This document shows, in pieces, positions 24,140-36,111 of a DNA stretch of 64,000 nt. Location: the NCBI GenBank assembly GCA_948567375.1, contig OX419759.1:16770744-16834743 (forward strand), read 5' to 3'. Both the position numbers and the translations under genes were made by a program. The notes beneath the pieces were generated by a model. That model saw nothing but the letters and a program-made list of their open reading frames with translations, did not search any database and was not told where the DNA came from. How positions within the stretch are numbered: the first letter of the stretch is position 1; every line of letters begins with the position of its first letter. The stretch comes from Lunularia cruciata (lineage: Eukaryota; Streptophyta; Marchantiopsida; Lunulariales; Lunulariaceae).

Positions 24140-27100
24140 GAATGGCACAGGGAGAGAAGGCACACCTATGGCTAAAATTAATGATTACAAGAAAGTAGGG
24201 AACATGGCCAATATGGAGAATATCAAGGAAGGAGAGTGGCTAATTGGATTCCATGCTAAGGAGGATCACATGACTTATATTAAGTAGGCCTAGTTGGAAA
24301 AGCACCAAATTTGGAAATTAAGGGAAGGTAAACACAAAAGTGATCTAGATGCAATGGGATTAAAAGCTTGCATTGGAATGGATTTTCCTTGCCCAAATGT
24401 GCATGCATCAATTCTTCTTTTTTATTGTTGAATAGATCAATTATTTTTTTTTCATAAATCTTGTCTATGCCTTGTCCCAACCTCCTTAATGACCAACCCC
24501 CAAATCCTACCTCCCTCCTTGTCCAATCATACCCAACCAACCCTTGAGTTTATGGATTTGGATTTTGCATGTAATTTGATGTTTTTTTCATTTCTATTCC
24601 TTATGGAGTTTATTTTTTGTTCTCTCAAATTCCCATATATATGGAGTTTGTGAGCACAATGGATGTAAGAACTCACATAGGAATAGTAAGTAGAAGACCT
24701 GTCATTTTGTTTCTTGTGCATATAAGGGAGTCCTTTGCCTTGGAGGTAGGGAGTTCAAGCAAGAAGAGATTTTTCCCTTACTCAAGGGTGCAAGAATAGT
24801 TTCCAATGAGATATCTTGCAACTAGAAGGTATATTGCTAGACCGTGTGTATATGCAGCTTGGAGACCATTCTACCAAATGTATAGTACAATCTTTGCACC
24901 AACTAGGCATCTAAAGATGGTCCATCAACAACTAGCATTGAATATGAAAACTAAGGTAGAGAGGACCAAAGAGGACTATGACTAAGGAAAGCTTATTTTG
25001 ACCACAATTCAGGTAGAGTTGGCATCTTCCAAAAGCAACCAAGACACCTAGATGGAAAAATATACAAACAATCATCTGTAAGACAATTACTCATTCATCT
25101 ATTCTTGGAAAGTGGATTCATAGGAGAGGATGAGGTCTACTATGGGAGCCTTCTTGGACAGTTGGAGGTTTATGTCCATGGCACACATGAAGATGATGAT
25201 GAGGTTGAGGAGGATGGTGAAGAAGAGTAGTGTGGATATTTCATTAATAAAAACTATATTTTTTTTGTATGTATCTATGATATCTTCAAGCATATAATGA
25301 ATTACTGCACACTATAGTTGCATTATTTATATTGAATGCTCAAGATATGTGGTATTTTATAATGATCTTAAGCTGTATGTTGATTTTTAAAATTGAAATT
25401 GTGTTGATATTTTCATTTTACTTGGGCTTAAGTCACCCTCCTCATGTTGTACATGCCACTCTTACTTCAAATGACCCTCCTCTCTTCCTGTAGAGGGCTC
25501 CTCTCCTCTCCTTGTTGTTCCTTTAGAAGACATTTAAGTGGAGTTATGAGAGGAGGTGACCAGGTGTTTAGGTTACCCATAGTGAGGATAGGAGTTCATC
25601 ATTAAGTCTTGTGAGTTATGCACAATTAGAGCTAAGGGAGAGTGATCTATGAGAGGGAGGCACACTTTTTAGAGAAGGTGCACCTTTTTCTTGAGAGCAA
25701 GAGAGACTTAGTAGAGAAGGAGCACCTTCTTCTTGAGATAAAGAGGAATCTAGATGAGAGGTAAGCACAATATAAGACAATGTAGAATGAGCGGGTAGAT
25801 TTTGGTAAGCTTATGTTCCATAGAGAGGCTATGGTCAAGGATCTTAGGCTTAATGAGTGGTTTTACCAAAAAGAGTTATATAATAATACCGGATTTTTAA
25901 AGGAGTCCCAAAGAGCTTATGAGGAGTCCACGGAGATTTAGGTAGTGTGCAAATCAAACTAACTATAGAGAGAATGTCTTGTTAAACTCAGATTGAGAGT
26001 ATAGAGAGTGAGCCTAGATGGAGTGCATTTGAGCCTATTGGTATGGGAATATAGATTGAGCCTCGTCTCCATGTATTGGGGAGTAAAGGAGACCTAGTAT
26101 GATCATACCAAATATAGAGATTGTTCCTTGGAGACCATGAATTTAATACAACCTTGCACTCCCTTACCCCCTTTTGGGCATGTATAGGAGGAGGCATAGT
26201 GGTATGAAGAGAGGATGATGACACTTTTTTGCAAGCTTTCTAGACTTAGGATGTTTAGAGAGAGGATGAGCTTATCCAAAAATTTCATTTCTTGTATCAT
26301 TTACGCTCATGAGAGAAAAAGGAAGATATCAATTTTGGATGTTGGATGCCTAGTGGATATCATATGGGATAGTAGTCTTATCTACATCTAGTGGTGTGAT
26401 GCAATGCAACAATGTGGATAGTCTCATTATAGCGGCTTAGATAGGTTTTGGTATGTTCTATGGCCTAGAGTTAAAAAGCTAATGGAGTGTTGTTTGACAC
26501 ACTTTGGGTCTAATGGTATTTTGAATGCTTGACTTATGAATTCAATAATTTTATGGCATTGGACTAATAACACATAGAGGAGAGATTAGAGCATATCTTT
26601 TCATCCATGTGAGATGAGTTTTCCTACCTATGGGAGTATACAATGGGGTATGGCTCATGGTTGTGCTTGATAGAGAGGATAGGTACCTAGACACTCACAA
26701 AGAGGTTTCACACATAGACCTTATAGTGGATTTACTATGTTAGGTCTATCACTTTGAGACATATTGATATTTGATAGTGCATTTTTTCCCTATTTTAGGA
26801 ACCATCCTCATGGTGCTATCAATCTTCTTGCATTAAGTCCTCTTCATTCTAGAGTAAGAAATTTTCACACCTCATCATTGGACCTCTTGACCACTCTTGC
26901 AAATAGATTTAGTTCAAGCACGTGTGTTTCCCCTGTTCAGTTCCTCACTAAGGAATGGACTTCAAGTTGTCTTAGGGATTATAGTGTAGTTCTCTATGAT
27001 GGTTTAACTATAGCCTTTTAGTAACCTCTATGCATGATAGAGAATGGGAGCTCATGTGGAGATATAATCTAACTTTGATAAAGAAACCCATCATTATGTG

Positions 27101-27860
27101 GTTCAATGTAGCACTAGAGTGGATTAGAGTAGAGGGCCTCCCACTGGATATTGATTTAAAGAATATCATGATGGAGGATATAAATCACACTCCTTCTACC
27201 ACATGAGTTGTTATTGTTTTATGTACATACCATCACTATTATTATATATATACACACATTTTTGCATACTTTTTGAATGTGGATTGTATTTATCTATACT
27301 TTTAACACTTTCTAAATTAGGATTCCATTTATAAATAGAGGATTTATTTTTTATAATTTTTTATCTCAAATTGAAAGTATGCCCATGTAAATATTTCTCT
27401 TAAAGGTATGCACACATAAGTGTTTTTTTATGTAAGTATTGTTTCTTTCAATTAGAGTGTATGTATATAAGTAATTTTTTTCAATTTTCCAAAAGTGAAC
27501 TATTTATTAGAGAATTAATTATCAACAAGGGCCTATTATGATTTACTACCACTTGAAATTTAGTGGAAGTAAATAAAAAAGTAGAAAAGGTTTACTTGAT
27601 TGGCACTAAAAGCTTTAATTGACAAGCACTACAAGAACAAGGAACAACACTAAGGAACAAGGAACTTATTGGTAATCATTAGTAACACTAATAGTAAATC
27701 ATTAGTAAAACATTAGATCACTAGTAAATCAACAAGTAGAAAAAATTTAATGAGCAGCACTAAATGAACAAGTAACATATCAATCATAAACCATAATCCT
27801 TGGACCGGTACCCAACCAAACCTTGATGATACCTTGACCATACCTGATCAATACCCCAAC
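24140..27860. other. Repeat-block sequence without recognised genes
   Basis: Short, broken frames only. A small GA-rich duplication (agagaaggtgcacctt / agagaaggagcacctt) sits near 25,670-25,740. No terminal repeats or catalytic motifs were found. The left part of the Copia element should continue here (RT and RNase H) but is not recognisable, so that element is truncated near 27,860. Confidence 0.4.
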
Positions 27861-27869
27861 CAAACCCTA

Positions 27870-28740
27870 ACCTCCCAAGATTCTGATCACATTCTTTGCA
27901 CAATACTCTCTAAACTCATTGCTATTATACTCTTTGCCATAATTAGATTTTAACCACTTAATTAGATAAAAATAGACAGGTTTGAATATTCAACCTAACT
28001 GGCTTTCAACATGAGATTTCTATTGCTTGAAAATACTGAATACATATAATTTATTTTTCAAAAAATAAACCCATACCTTCATGGTACAATCATCTGTAAA
28101 GATGACATAGTAGTGAGATCCTCCAAGTGACTCAATTAAAGTCAGGCCATACACAACTGTATGTATTAACTCTATCTTTCCCACTTTGGTGCTCTTGTAA
28201 CCTTTGTGAAGATAACTCACTTTTTCTTTCCCAATATACATGGTTGACAAGTGCTAAGTTGAACAATCTTCAACTCTAGGATCTTGCCATTGGCAACTAA
28301 TTGCTTCATACCTTTCTCACTCATGTTACCAAGTCTTTGGTGCCATAGGATCAAAGGACAAATTGCATCAGCAATTGTCATCAAATGGTCTGATTTTCCT
28401 ATGACATATAGAGTTTCAACCTTCTATTTTTGTGCCAACGTTAGATTTCATTGAGTAAACCTTCCACCACCCATGTTCAAAGGATGTTTGATATCCTTTC
28501 TCATCTAGCTGACCTATAGAAATCAAATTCCTCTTTAGTCCAAGGAAAAATTTGACATTTGTCAAAGTGTATACGGACTCTTGAGAGGTGTTTAATTTCA
28601 CATTGCCTTCTCTTTGATTGATATGTACCCTTGTTTGTTGAAGGAGGTGAAACTTTATATTTATCATCAATGAGGTGTACCTTTCCAAGGTTTCTTGCAA
28701 CAAAGTTGTGTATCAACTCTTAACATGAGGTAGAGTGAAA
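27870..28740 (-). pseudogene. Copia pol: protease end, GAG-pre-integrase, integrase start
   Basis: Reading leftward from 28,740, the protease tail is followed by the GAG-pre-integrase pattern FFLGLKRNLISIGQLDEKGY (near 28,560-28,500). The integrase core follows with GKxxVSYLHKG, the IELIHTVVYG motif holding the degraded first acidic position, and SLGGSHYYVIFTDD with KVWVYFLK (28,250-28,020). A further piece near 27,900-27,960 resembles LKSDNGGEYxSxEF (here LKSNYGKEYNSNEF). Several stops and one degraded catalytic Asp make it inactive. These motifs are those of Ty1/Copia, not Ty3. Confidence 0.8.
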
Positions 28741-30572
28741 TGTCACACCATTTGTAGCGTCACTCCTAAATTGCTTGGACTTTGGAGTTGTAGTGTTGGT
28801 AGTCAAGAGTATTTTGGTAGTTACTCATTGACTATTTGTTGATGGTCAGATTTTGTGTTCGGGGTATTGACTACATGGTGGAGCCCATTTTCACTTAGCA
28901 CCATTCACACTCTTGGATGTGCCATTAGTGGGACCGTTAGGGTTGCAGACCAGGGAGTAAACTTTCAAAGTGCAGCTCTAGTGAGCTCACTTCTCTGATG
29001 TTGAACCTTTGAGTTCTTGGCTATCGTGGATAGAGTCCAACAAGTGTCACCTGGATTCTCTTAGCTAGAGTGGATGTGGCTTGACTGTAATTAGTGTCCA
29101 ATTGTTGGCAGATTATGGAGTGATAGATCAAGTACTAATTTGATTGAGTGTGATTCGAGTTGTGTAAACAAATTGATTACATCAAAGAAGTGAGGTCAAG
29201 AAGAAATTGGGTGCAAGGACTAAAGGTGTTGGTGGTATTTCCAAGCCTTTTTGATTGTTTGTAGCTCAATCATGGTCTAGAGTTTCCTTGAGAGTGATTG
29301 TGTGGAAAACGTTTTTAAATTGATGCAAATTTGGCAATGAGAGATACCGTGTGCATGCAGAAGCGTTGGCCAAATTTCAAGCAAAAAGAAACAATTTTCA
29401 AGCAGCATATGTGATTTTGAGCTCAAGAAATGGAAGCATGACCAATTTGGTACAAGTTGAACTCAAAAGGTGAAATTGAATATGGAGTGGAGAACACATC
29501 CTTGAGAATTTGTGAATTTGTGAATTTGTGATTTGGAGAAACCCATCATTTCAATTTGGCTCAAGTGGAGAGTTAGAGGAGGATTTGGCGGTCAACCAAC
29601 TTTAGGGATTTACATCAGATTTTTGTTGGAGTTTACATCAAATTTTGGCCATATTTAGAAAGGGTTCAAAGTGGCATATTTTGGCTCAAGTTGGAGGATG
29701 TTGGCCAGATTTGGAGGAGTTTTGCCAAATTTGGAGAGGGTTTGAAGTGGCAAGAAAAAAGGCCTTATTTGGCATTTAGAGGCTTTGAAGCATAGAGTTG
29801 CAGGCTATGAGAGGCTACAAAGGCCTAGAAGGGCCAACAAGCCAACTTGTTGGTGTGAGGCTAGCTAGTTTAGAGTAGATTTTGATCATTGTTTGGCAAA
29901 TTTGCCCACCTTGCTAGATTGTGTATAATAGGGTTTGACCCTTAGATCCCTGGTTCCTATACTGGTGCCCTAGCCAACTGGTCCACCCTCACTTGTTTCC
30001 CTAGTGATTTTTCCATTATTATCTATACACCTATAGCTTAGGAAGTAGATACCTCATATTATATCAAATGCTAAATGGTGGTAGAGTCAGTCCAGTGTTG
30101 ATTTTTGAGCTGAAGTGTTTTCATTTAGATTTCTTGTGATTGGACCATCTCTATTCTCTACTTCCTATTTTTGCATCATATTTGTGTGAGTTGCTCTGAC
30201 TTTAGAGCGTTGGTGCTTTGGTGTGCTCTCAATAGTGATGCTAGATTGATGACCGGTCAGTCTACCTATATTTCTCTCCAATGAGGCAAGAAGTGATGAC
30301 CTGCAAACAATGAGAGTGCATGTTGTGATGGTAGGTTATAGGTTGCACTTTCTCCTAGTTTAGTTGTCTTAGTTAGAGCTACATTAATGGGTGATGTTTG
30401 GTTGGTACATTGGCACTTGGTGGTGTACTTGCGGTGGTTCTGGTTGCGGGTTGCAGTTTTTAATTACTTTGTCACAACGGAGTTCTTTGGGGATTCCAAA
30501 GGAGATAGTGCTGCAATATCTAGTTGGTTTACTTGGAGTGGCACTTGATATCAGCTTGTACCTAAGGTCCCA
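28741..30572 (+). repeat. D1 terminal A region and leader
   Basis: The first part, to about 29,170, is homologous to the 444-bp A1 and A2 blocks of D2. The rest matches the 1.4-kb D2 leader. A degraded primer-like site (TGATATCAG) sits at 30,546-30,554, shortly before an ATG at 30,573, matching TGGTATCAG in D2. Confidence 0.8.
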
Positions 30573-31071
30573 ATGAAGGAGGAGTTTGACACATGAGCTG
30601 ATTTAGTTGAGAGTGCACTTGGTGTGTCCACACCATTGTTGTGGGACATGGACAAGATTGACCTAAGGCCCTAGGCGTTACTCTGGTATGGTGAATACAA
30701 TTGAGTTGGATGACTTCATCTAAGAGTTTGATAGTTGGTGTGATCTACAGTAGATACGGAACCCAACTTTGTTCACACTCTTCATGGCATGGAAGAGGTT
30801 ATTTCAACACTTGGAGGGTCCGTAGATGGACGACTACCATGAGTTTAGGAGAGCTCACTTGGAGGAGATTGAGCTATGGAGATAGTATTGGTTTTCAAAC
30901 TATATCTCCATCACGTTAGCTTGGTTTCTAGGGGTAGATCATAGTACTCACGAGTTCTAGCTCTAGTAGCATTGGTGGATCTCTTGGAGATGATGCTACT
31001 ACCAATGGAGGTACTACTACAGGAGGTGGTGTAGTACTGGGGTTTAACCCCATGGTGTAGTTTCTCTGGTG
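30573..31071 (+). pseudogene. D1 gag, N-terminal part
   Basis: The frame opens with ATG at 30,573, where D2 has GTG, so ATG is the likely ancestral start of the polyprotein. It is collinear with D2 gag through the Gly/Ser-rich linker but already carries TGA and TAG codons. It stops abruptly at 31,071 where chromovirus C begins, and the same gag sequence resumes at 47,142 on the far side. Confidence 0.8.
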
Positions 31072-31413
31072 TGTAACAATATGGAGTTTAGCAATGAAGT
31101 TAATTAGGACTAATGAAGTAGCAAATAGGTCAAATTAGCCTAGAATAGTCTAGAAGTATCTAAGAAGCTTCTTGGGAAGCTTAGCTTGCATCCCAAGTAC
31201 GTAGCTTCTAGAAGCTTCCAACTAGCTTAGCTTGCAAGCCAAGTAGGTAGCTTCTAGAAGGAAGTTTCTTGAGAAGTTTCTTAAGAGCCTTGTATGCTCC
31301 CTAAAAATACTAGAACCAAAGCTCATGCTACACATTAAGAGTTTCTCCACATTCAAGCGTCCTAATGTGATCTTCCATTCTCTTATTTCTCTCCTTGGTC
31401 TTGGTCTTTTACA
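31072..31413 (+). repeat. Chromovirus C 5' LTR
   Basis: It starts TGTAACAATATGG and ends GTCTTTTACA, and matches 46,778-47,141. It contains repeated AGCTTAGCTTGCA and GTAGCTTCTAGAAG units. Confidence 0.9.
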
Positions 31414-31414
31414 T

Positions 31415-31426
31415 TGGTATTAGAGC
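31415..31426 (+). promoter_or_regulatory. Chromovirus C primer binding site
   Basis: TGGTATTAGAGC is one mismatch from TGGTATCAGAGC, complementary to the 3' end of initiator Met tRNA. It lies one base after the LTR. Confidence 0.9.
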
Positions 31427-31683
31427 AGGAATGGGATAGATGGAATTTATGGACCACCAAATCTATTTCTACCAAACAATTGGGATTTTTGTATCCAAGT
31501 ACTACCCAAGTATTGTTTCAAATAATTCATCAACTCATGCTTTGGGTAGGATTATATGTATGCAATCACCTTGTTTGAGGAACCCTTGATACTTATGTTC
31601 TAACTTATAGAGAATGGTGGACGTGTTGCATCTATGTGTTAATAAATTAGATAAATTGGGAGTCGTGGGATAGAGTAGAAGCC

Positions 31684-32500
31684 ATGGCGGAAATACCCAA
31701 CATTATCATTGCTATGCATCAACAAATTGAGCTCCTTACTTGATGGTTGGATGAACAAGACCATCAATGACAAGAATATGTAGAGAGAGCATCAATTCAA
31801 GATGGAGAAGATCAAATCCAATTTCCAAAACTTGAGGTATTTGAAGGCAAGAATCTCTTGAGCACAATCAAGAATTTTGTGTTTGATTGCAAACGTTACT
31901 TTGAAGCTACCAATCTTCAAGATGAACAAAAATAAATTCTTTTGGTTTCTAGCCAATTGAATGGCATGACAAAACTTTGGTGGCAAGCTAAATGACAAAT
32001 TTTGCACCAATCTTGACATGGGTAGAATTAAAAAATGCAATACTTGGTCGATTTCAAGCTATAAATGCCACATAAGCCGCATGAGATAAGTTGGTATAAT
32101 TGAAACAAATTGGCTCTATAAGGAATTACATCATGCAATTCCAAAACATCATCATGAAAATTCTAGATATATAAGAAGGTGAAGTTCTAGATCAATTCAT
32201 GAGGAGCTTGAAGTCACAAACCATATTAGAGGTGACCATGTGGGAGCCACAAAATGTAGAAGAAGCTATGCAGTTGGTTGAGCGCTTTGATTCCTTGGTT
32301 GTGACAACTTGGTCTTGACCTTGACCTACAAAGAACCTACTAGTACACTACACACAAGTGGAAGAACTAACACCAATGGAGATTGATATTGTCAAACTGA
32401 GATCATTTGGTACAGCATATAGAGAAAGATTACCACAAAATAGTGGTTATTTTTATTGTAACCAAGTTGGACATTGCATTGTTGAACTTCCACTTAAGAA
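31684..32500 (+). pseudogene. Chromovirus C gag
   Basis: The frame opens with ATG at 31,684 (MAEIPNIIIAMHQQIELL) and soon meets TGA. It goes on with the gag pattern FPKLEVFEGKN, a YFEATNLQDEQK stretch and LNGMTKLWW. A degraded CCHC knuckle (YCNQVGHC) lies near 32,445-32,470. Multiple TAG and TGA codons make it inactive. Confidence 0.7.
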
Positions 32501-32611
32501 TGGCAATCTCAAAAAATTACCAAAATGGAGTTTGTAGAGCATATAGATGGAGGAAACAACAAATCCCAATAGGAGATTTCAAGCCACTTGTTGGGAATTT
32601 GATTAGTTCTA

Positions 32612-33001
32612 ATGGGATCAAAGGTTCAACCTACACAAGTTTACTTCACTTGCAAGGTATGCTATTTGATTGGGGTTGTAGGATTTTATTTGATTTTAGT
32701 TGATTCTAGAAGTTCAAAGAATTGCATGTCCATGCAATTAGCAAAGGAATTATATATTCCTATCAAGCTAGTAATTGGAAGTAAATTAATGATGGCGGAT
32801 GGTAGAAAGGATTCTAAATTCCGTATCTCACATCCTATTACATTGAGGATTGGAAAGGAGTATTTGGAATGTATGAGGTTTATAGTGACACCTCTACATT
32901 ATGATATCATTTTGTGTTTGCCTTGGCTTGAACATCATAAGGTTCAATTTGATTGGAACCAACGACAAATTCAAGTACAACACCAAGGTATGAATTTCTG
33001 A
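32612..33001 (+). pseudogene. Chromovirus C protease
   Basis: It shows the aspartic protease signature in altered form, LVDSRSSKNCMS, where the family has DSGxSxxF. It then has FIVTPLHYDIILCLPWLEHH, which matches the Ty3 pattern DxILGMPWLxxH before the RT. Stops occur downstream. Confidence 0.75.
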
Positions 33002-33298
33002 TTAGATTGTCTGGCACCTTTGAGTAAGACATTTAAGAATAGTCAATCCCAAGATGGGAAGTTTGTCAGGAAGGTAACCATAGGGCAAGCTTTGAAGAGA
33101 GATGAGTGCTAAGATAGGAAGTTTGTTAGGAAAGCAACCATGGAGTAAGCTTTGAAGAGTGATGAGTCCCTAAATGGGAAGTTTGTCAATGAAGCAGCCA
33201 TAGAGCAAGCTTTGGAGGAAGATGATTCTATTTTTGTGGTGTAAATCAAGCTAATTACACAAGGAGAATCTGAGGAGAGGCAAGAGCCTCATCAAGCA

Positions 33299-34170
33299 AT
33301 GGTTGATCAAATAGTTCAGGAGTTTGCGGACGTGTTTTTGGATGATTTGCCAAAGGGATTACCCTCTGATTGTGGTATACCCTTCAAGATTGAGTTATTT
33401 CTAAGAAGTACTCTAGTGAGTAGACCAATCTATCGGATCTCACCAAAGGAGTTGGGGGAGTTAAAAAATAATACTTATGGAGTTGTTAGAGAAGGATTTC
33501 ATACGACATAGTACATCTTTTTGGCGAGCGTCAATACTATTTTTTCCAAAGAAGGATGGAGGACTTTGTTTTTATATTGATTACCATGGGCTCAATAAAG
33601 AATACATATCCCTTGCCTTGAATTGATGACTTGCTTGATCAATTGAGCAGAGCACAATACTTCTCCAAGTTGGATCTTTGTAACGACTATTGGAAAATCC
33701 CCATTGATAGGGAGGATGTGCAAAATATTACCTTTTGTACAAGGTATGTGCACTTTGAGTGGAGATTTCTACCTTTTGGGCTCGCTAATGCTCCAATAAT
33801 TTTCAGGGATTAGATGCATCAAGTGTTGGATGGACTATTGGAATGGTACATGGTGGTGTTCTTGGATGATATCTTAATTTATAGCAAGATAGAGGTAGAA
33901 CTCTTGAATCACATGCAAGAAGTCCTAAGATGACTACAACAATGGAAATTTTATTGCAAGAAGTCAAAATGTGCATTTTGGCATAAGGAAGTTACATTCT
34001 TGGGTCACAACATCTCATCGAAGGGGATCAAGATGGAAGAGGAATAAATCAAGGCCATTATTGATTGGCCTAGTCCAATGGATGTTGCAAAATTACAAGT
34101 ATTTAATGGATTGGCCAATTTTTATTGACCGTTCATCCATTATTATGCTCATGTAGCCATACCATTGATT
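33299..34170 (+). pseudogene. Chromovirus C reverse transcriptase
   Basis: Ty3 RT motifs appear in order: FADVFLDDLPKGLP, PIYRISPKELGEL, YFSKLDLCNDYWKIPI, WRFLPFGLANAP, then VVFLDDILIYSK with the catalytic aspartates near 33,855-33,890, and FLGHNIS. Several TAG and TAA codons break the frame. Confidence 0.85.
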
Positions 34171-34780
34171 GATCTCTTGGGAAGAACTTGAGCTTTCAAT
34201 GGACCACCAAGCACAAAGAAGCATCCCAGAAGCTGAAACATTTAGTGTCTTCAAGACCCATTCTTCAACCATATGATCTTCAACTACCTTGTGTGATTAA
34301 TTTTGATGCTTTTAGCTTTGTGATTGGAGTTGTGTTGTAGTAGGAATTCCCATATTGATTACATCCCATTGCCTTTGTATCTTGCTGACTAAATATAGCT
34401 GAAAGGAATTACTTTGCTCAATATTGCAAACAACTAGCAATGGTGTATGCCACAAAAGTATGGTGGCATTATCTTAGAGAAACAAGTGATCATACAAATT
34501 GATCACAAACTATTCTTATAGACATCAAACATTTTGATGTCTACAACAAAAAAGTAGACACATGAAAATTTGATATCATTGATGGGAAGAACAACTACAA
34601 TTATTTGATATCAAACTCAAGTACAAACTTGGTCAGTTCCATGTCATCCTCGATGCCTCATCACATTGACCTAATTTGAAGTCTCTTCCTCTCATCACGT
34701 CGGCTATTACTATGGTGTCAATCAACTCCAAGATCCAAATTGAGTTCAAGATAACTTTGCAACAAGATCTCTTCTTTTAG
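34170..34780 (+). pseudogene. Chromovirus C RNase H
   Basis: Decayed frames after the RT keep pieces such as SRPILQPYDLQLP and a YCKQLAMVYATKVWWHYL-like stretch, the usual AIxxalxxWRHYL region of Ty3 RNase H. Stops and shifts are frequent. Confidence 0.6.
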
Positions 34781-35600
34781 ATGGTACAAGGTCATCTCAC
34801 AACATGCAACAAGGAGTACAACACCTTCTCCTTCAAGGGAGGCCTTCTATTCTATGAGAACCGGCCTTATGTGCCAACCAAGGGTGATCTACAACTTGTG
34901 CGCCTTGAAGAAGCCCATGACTTACCAATCATTGGTCACATGGGTGTAGATAAGACCTTGGGTTCCCTCTTATGCCAATGGTGGTTGCCCAACATGGCAT
35001 GTGATGTTTGAGAATTTTTCTGATCTTGTGAGAGTTGCAACTCAACAAGGCCAACAACCAAAAATTGAATGGATTGCTTCAACCACTCACCATTCCATCT
35101 GCTCAATAGAAATACGTGAGCTTGGATCTCATCACCTCCTTGCCCAAGACAAAGCAAGGCCACACAATGATTGTGGTGTTTATAGATAAGCTTAGTAAGC
35201 AAATCCATTTGGGCGGCAACCGGAAGGGTTGGACTAAGCTTGCTTTTTCCATGGCTTATCATCCTCAAACTGATGGACAAACTGAACGTGCAAATTGCAT
35301 CTTGGAGGATATGCTTTGTGCCTTTGTCAACATTCACTATACCAATTGGGATGAATATCTTATAGCTACAGAGTTTGCATATAATAATTCCAAACAAGCA
35401 AGCACCAGATTCTCTCCTTTCTTCCTCAATTTTGACCAAGATCCACTCATTCCAGATTCCCTTCTTGCTCCTCCTCCATTTCATGTCCCTCATACTTCAA
35501 CCTTCTTGACCACTATATCCCAATCCCTTCAACAAGCCAAATCTCACCTCCTTGTTGCCCAAAATCATTAGAAATAATATGCAGACCACCATCATCGTGG
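34781..35600 (+). pseudogene. Chromovirus C integrase, first part
   Basis: It includes the LPIIGHMGVDKTL zinc-binding region, DLITSLPKTKQGHTMIVVFI (first Asp), and MAYHPQTDGQTERANCILED (catalytic Glu region, near 35,250-35,310). A stretch between the first Asp and the MAYHPQTDG box is missing, so the second Asp box appears deleted. It is cut at 35,605 by solo LTR E2 and resumes at 46,273. Confidence 0.8.
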
Positions 35601-35667
35601 TCTCATGTAATACTCCTAGGACAAAGAGAAGAGAGAAATATAGATTTCACACTCAATCATTTGATGC

Positions 35668-36111
35668 TGTCACGCCATTTGTAGTTTTGCATCTAGCTGC
35701 TCGGACACTGGAGTTCCAGTGATAGTAGTTAGAGTTATTCTAGTAGTTTCTCCGGGACTACTTTCTGACAGTCTGATTTGGTGTTCGAGGTACTAACTTC
35801 ATGGTAGGGCCCACCGTCACTTTGCACCATTTGCACCGTTGAGTGTGCCATCAGCGGGACCGTTAGGGTTTTAGTGCTAGCTCAAGTCCAGGGGGTATAG
35901 TTTCGAAGTGAGCTCCAAAGAGCTCACTTCTCTGATGTTGAGCCTTCGAGTTCCTGGCTATGGTGGACAGAGGCCGGCGAGCGTCACCTGGATTCTCTAT
36001 GCTTGAGTGGGTGTGGCTTGACTGTAATCAGTGCCCAGTTGTTGGCAGTTTATAGAGTGACAGATCAAGTATTGAGTTGAGTTGAGTTGAAAGTGTTAAG
36101 CAATCTGATTA
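35668..36111 (+). repeat. D2 terminal block A1 (444 bp)
   Basis: It is the left end of the insertion and is repeated as A2 at 45,045-45,488 with identical length. It ends AATCTGATTA and passes directly into the leader, not into B. Confidence 0.93.

Noticed and set aside
31071-31072. A secure target duplication for chromovirus C
   Set aside because: The flanking five bases (tggtg and aaatg) match at only two positions. Nesting is supported instead by the gag sequence continuing on both sides.
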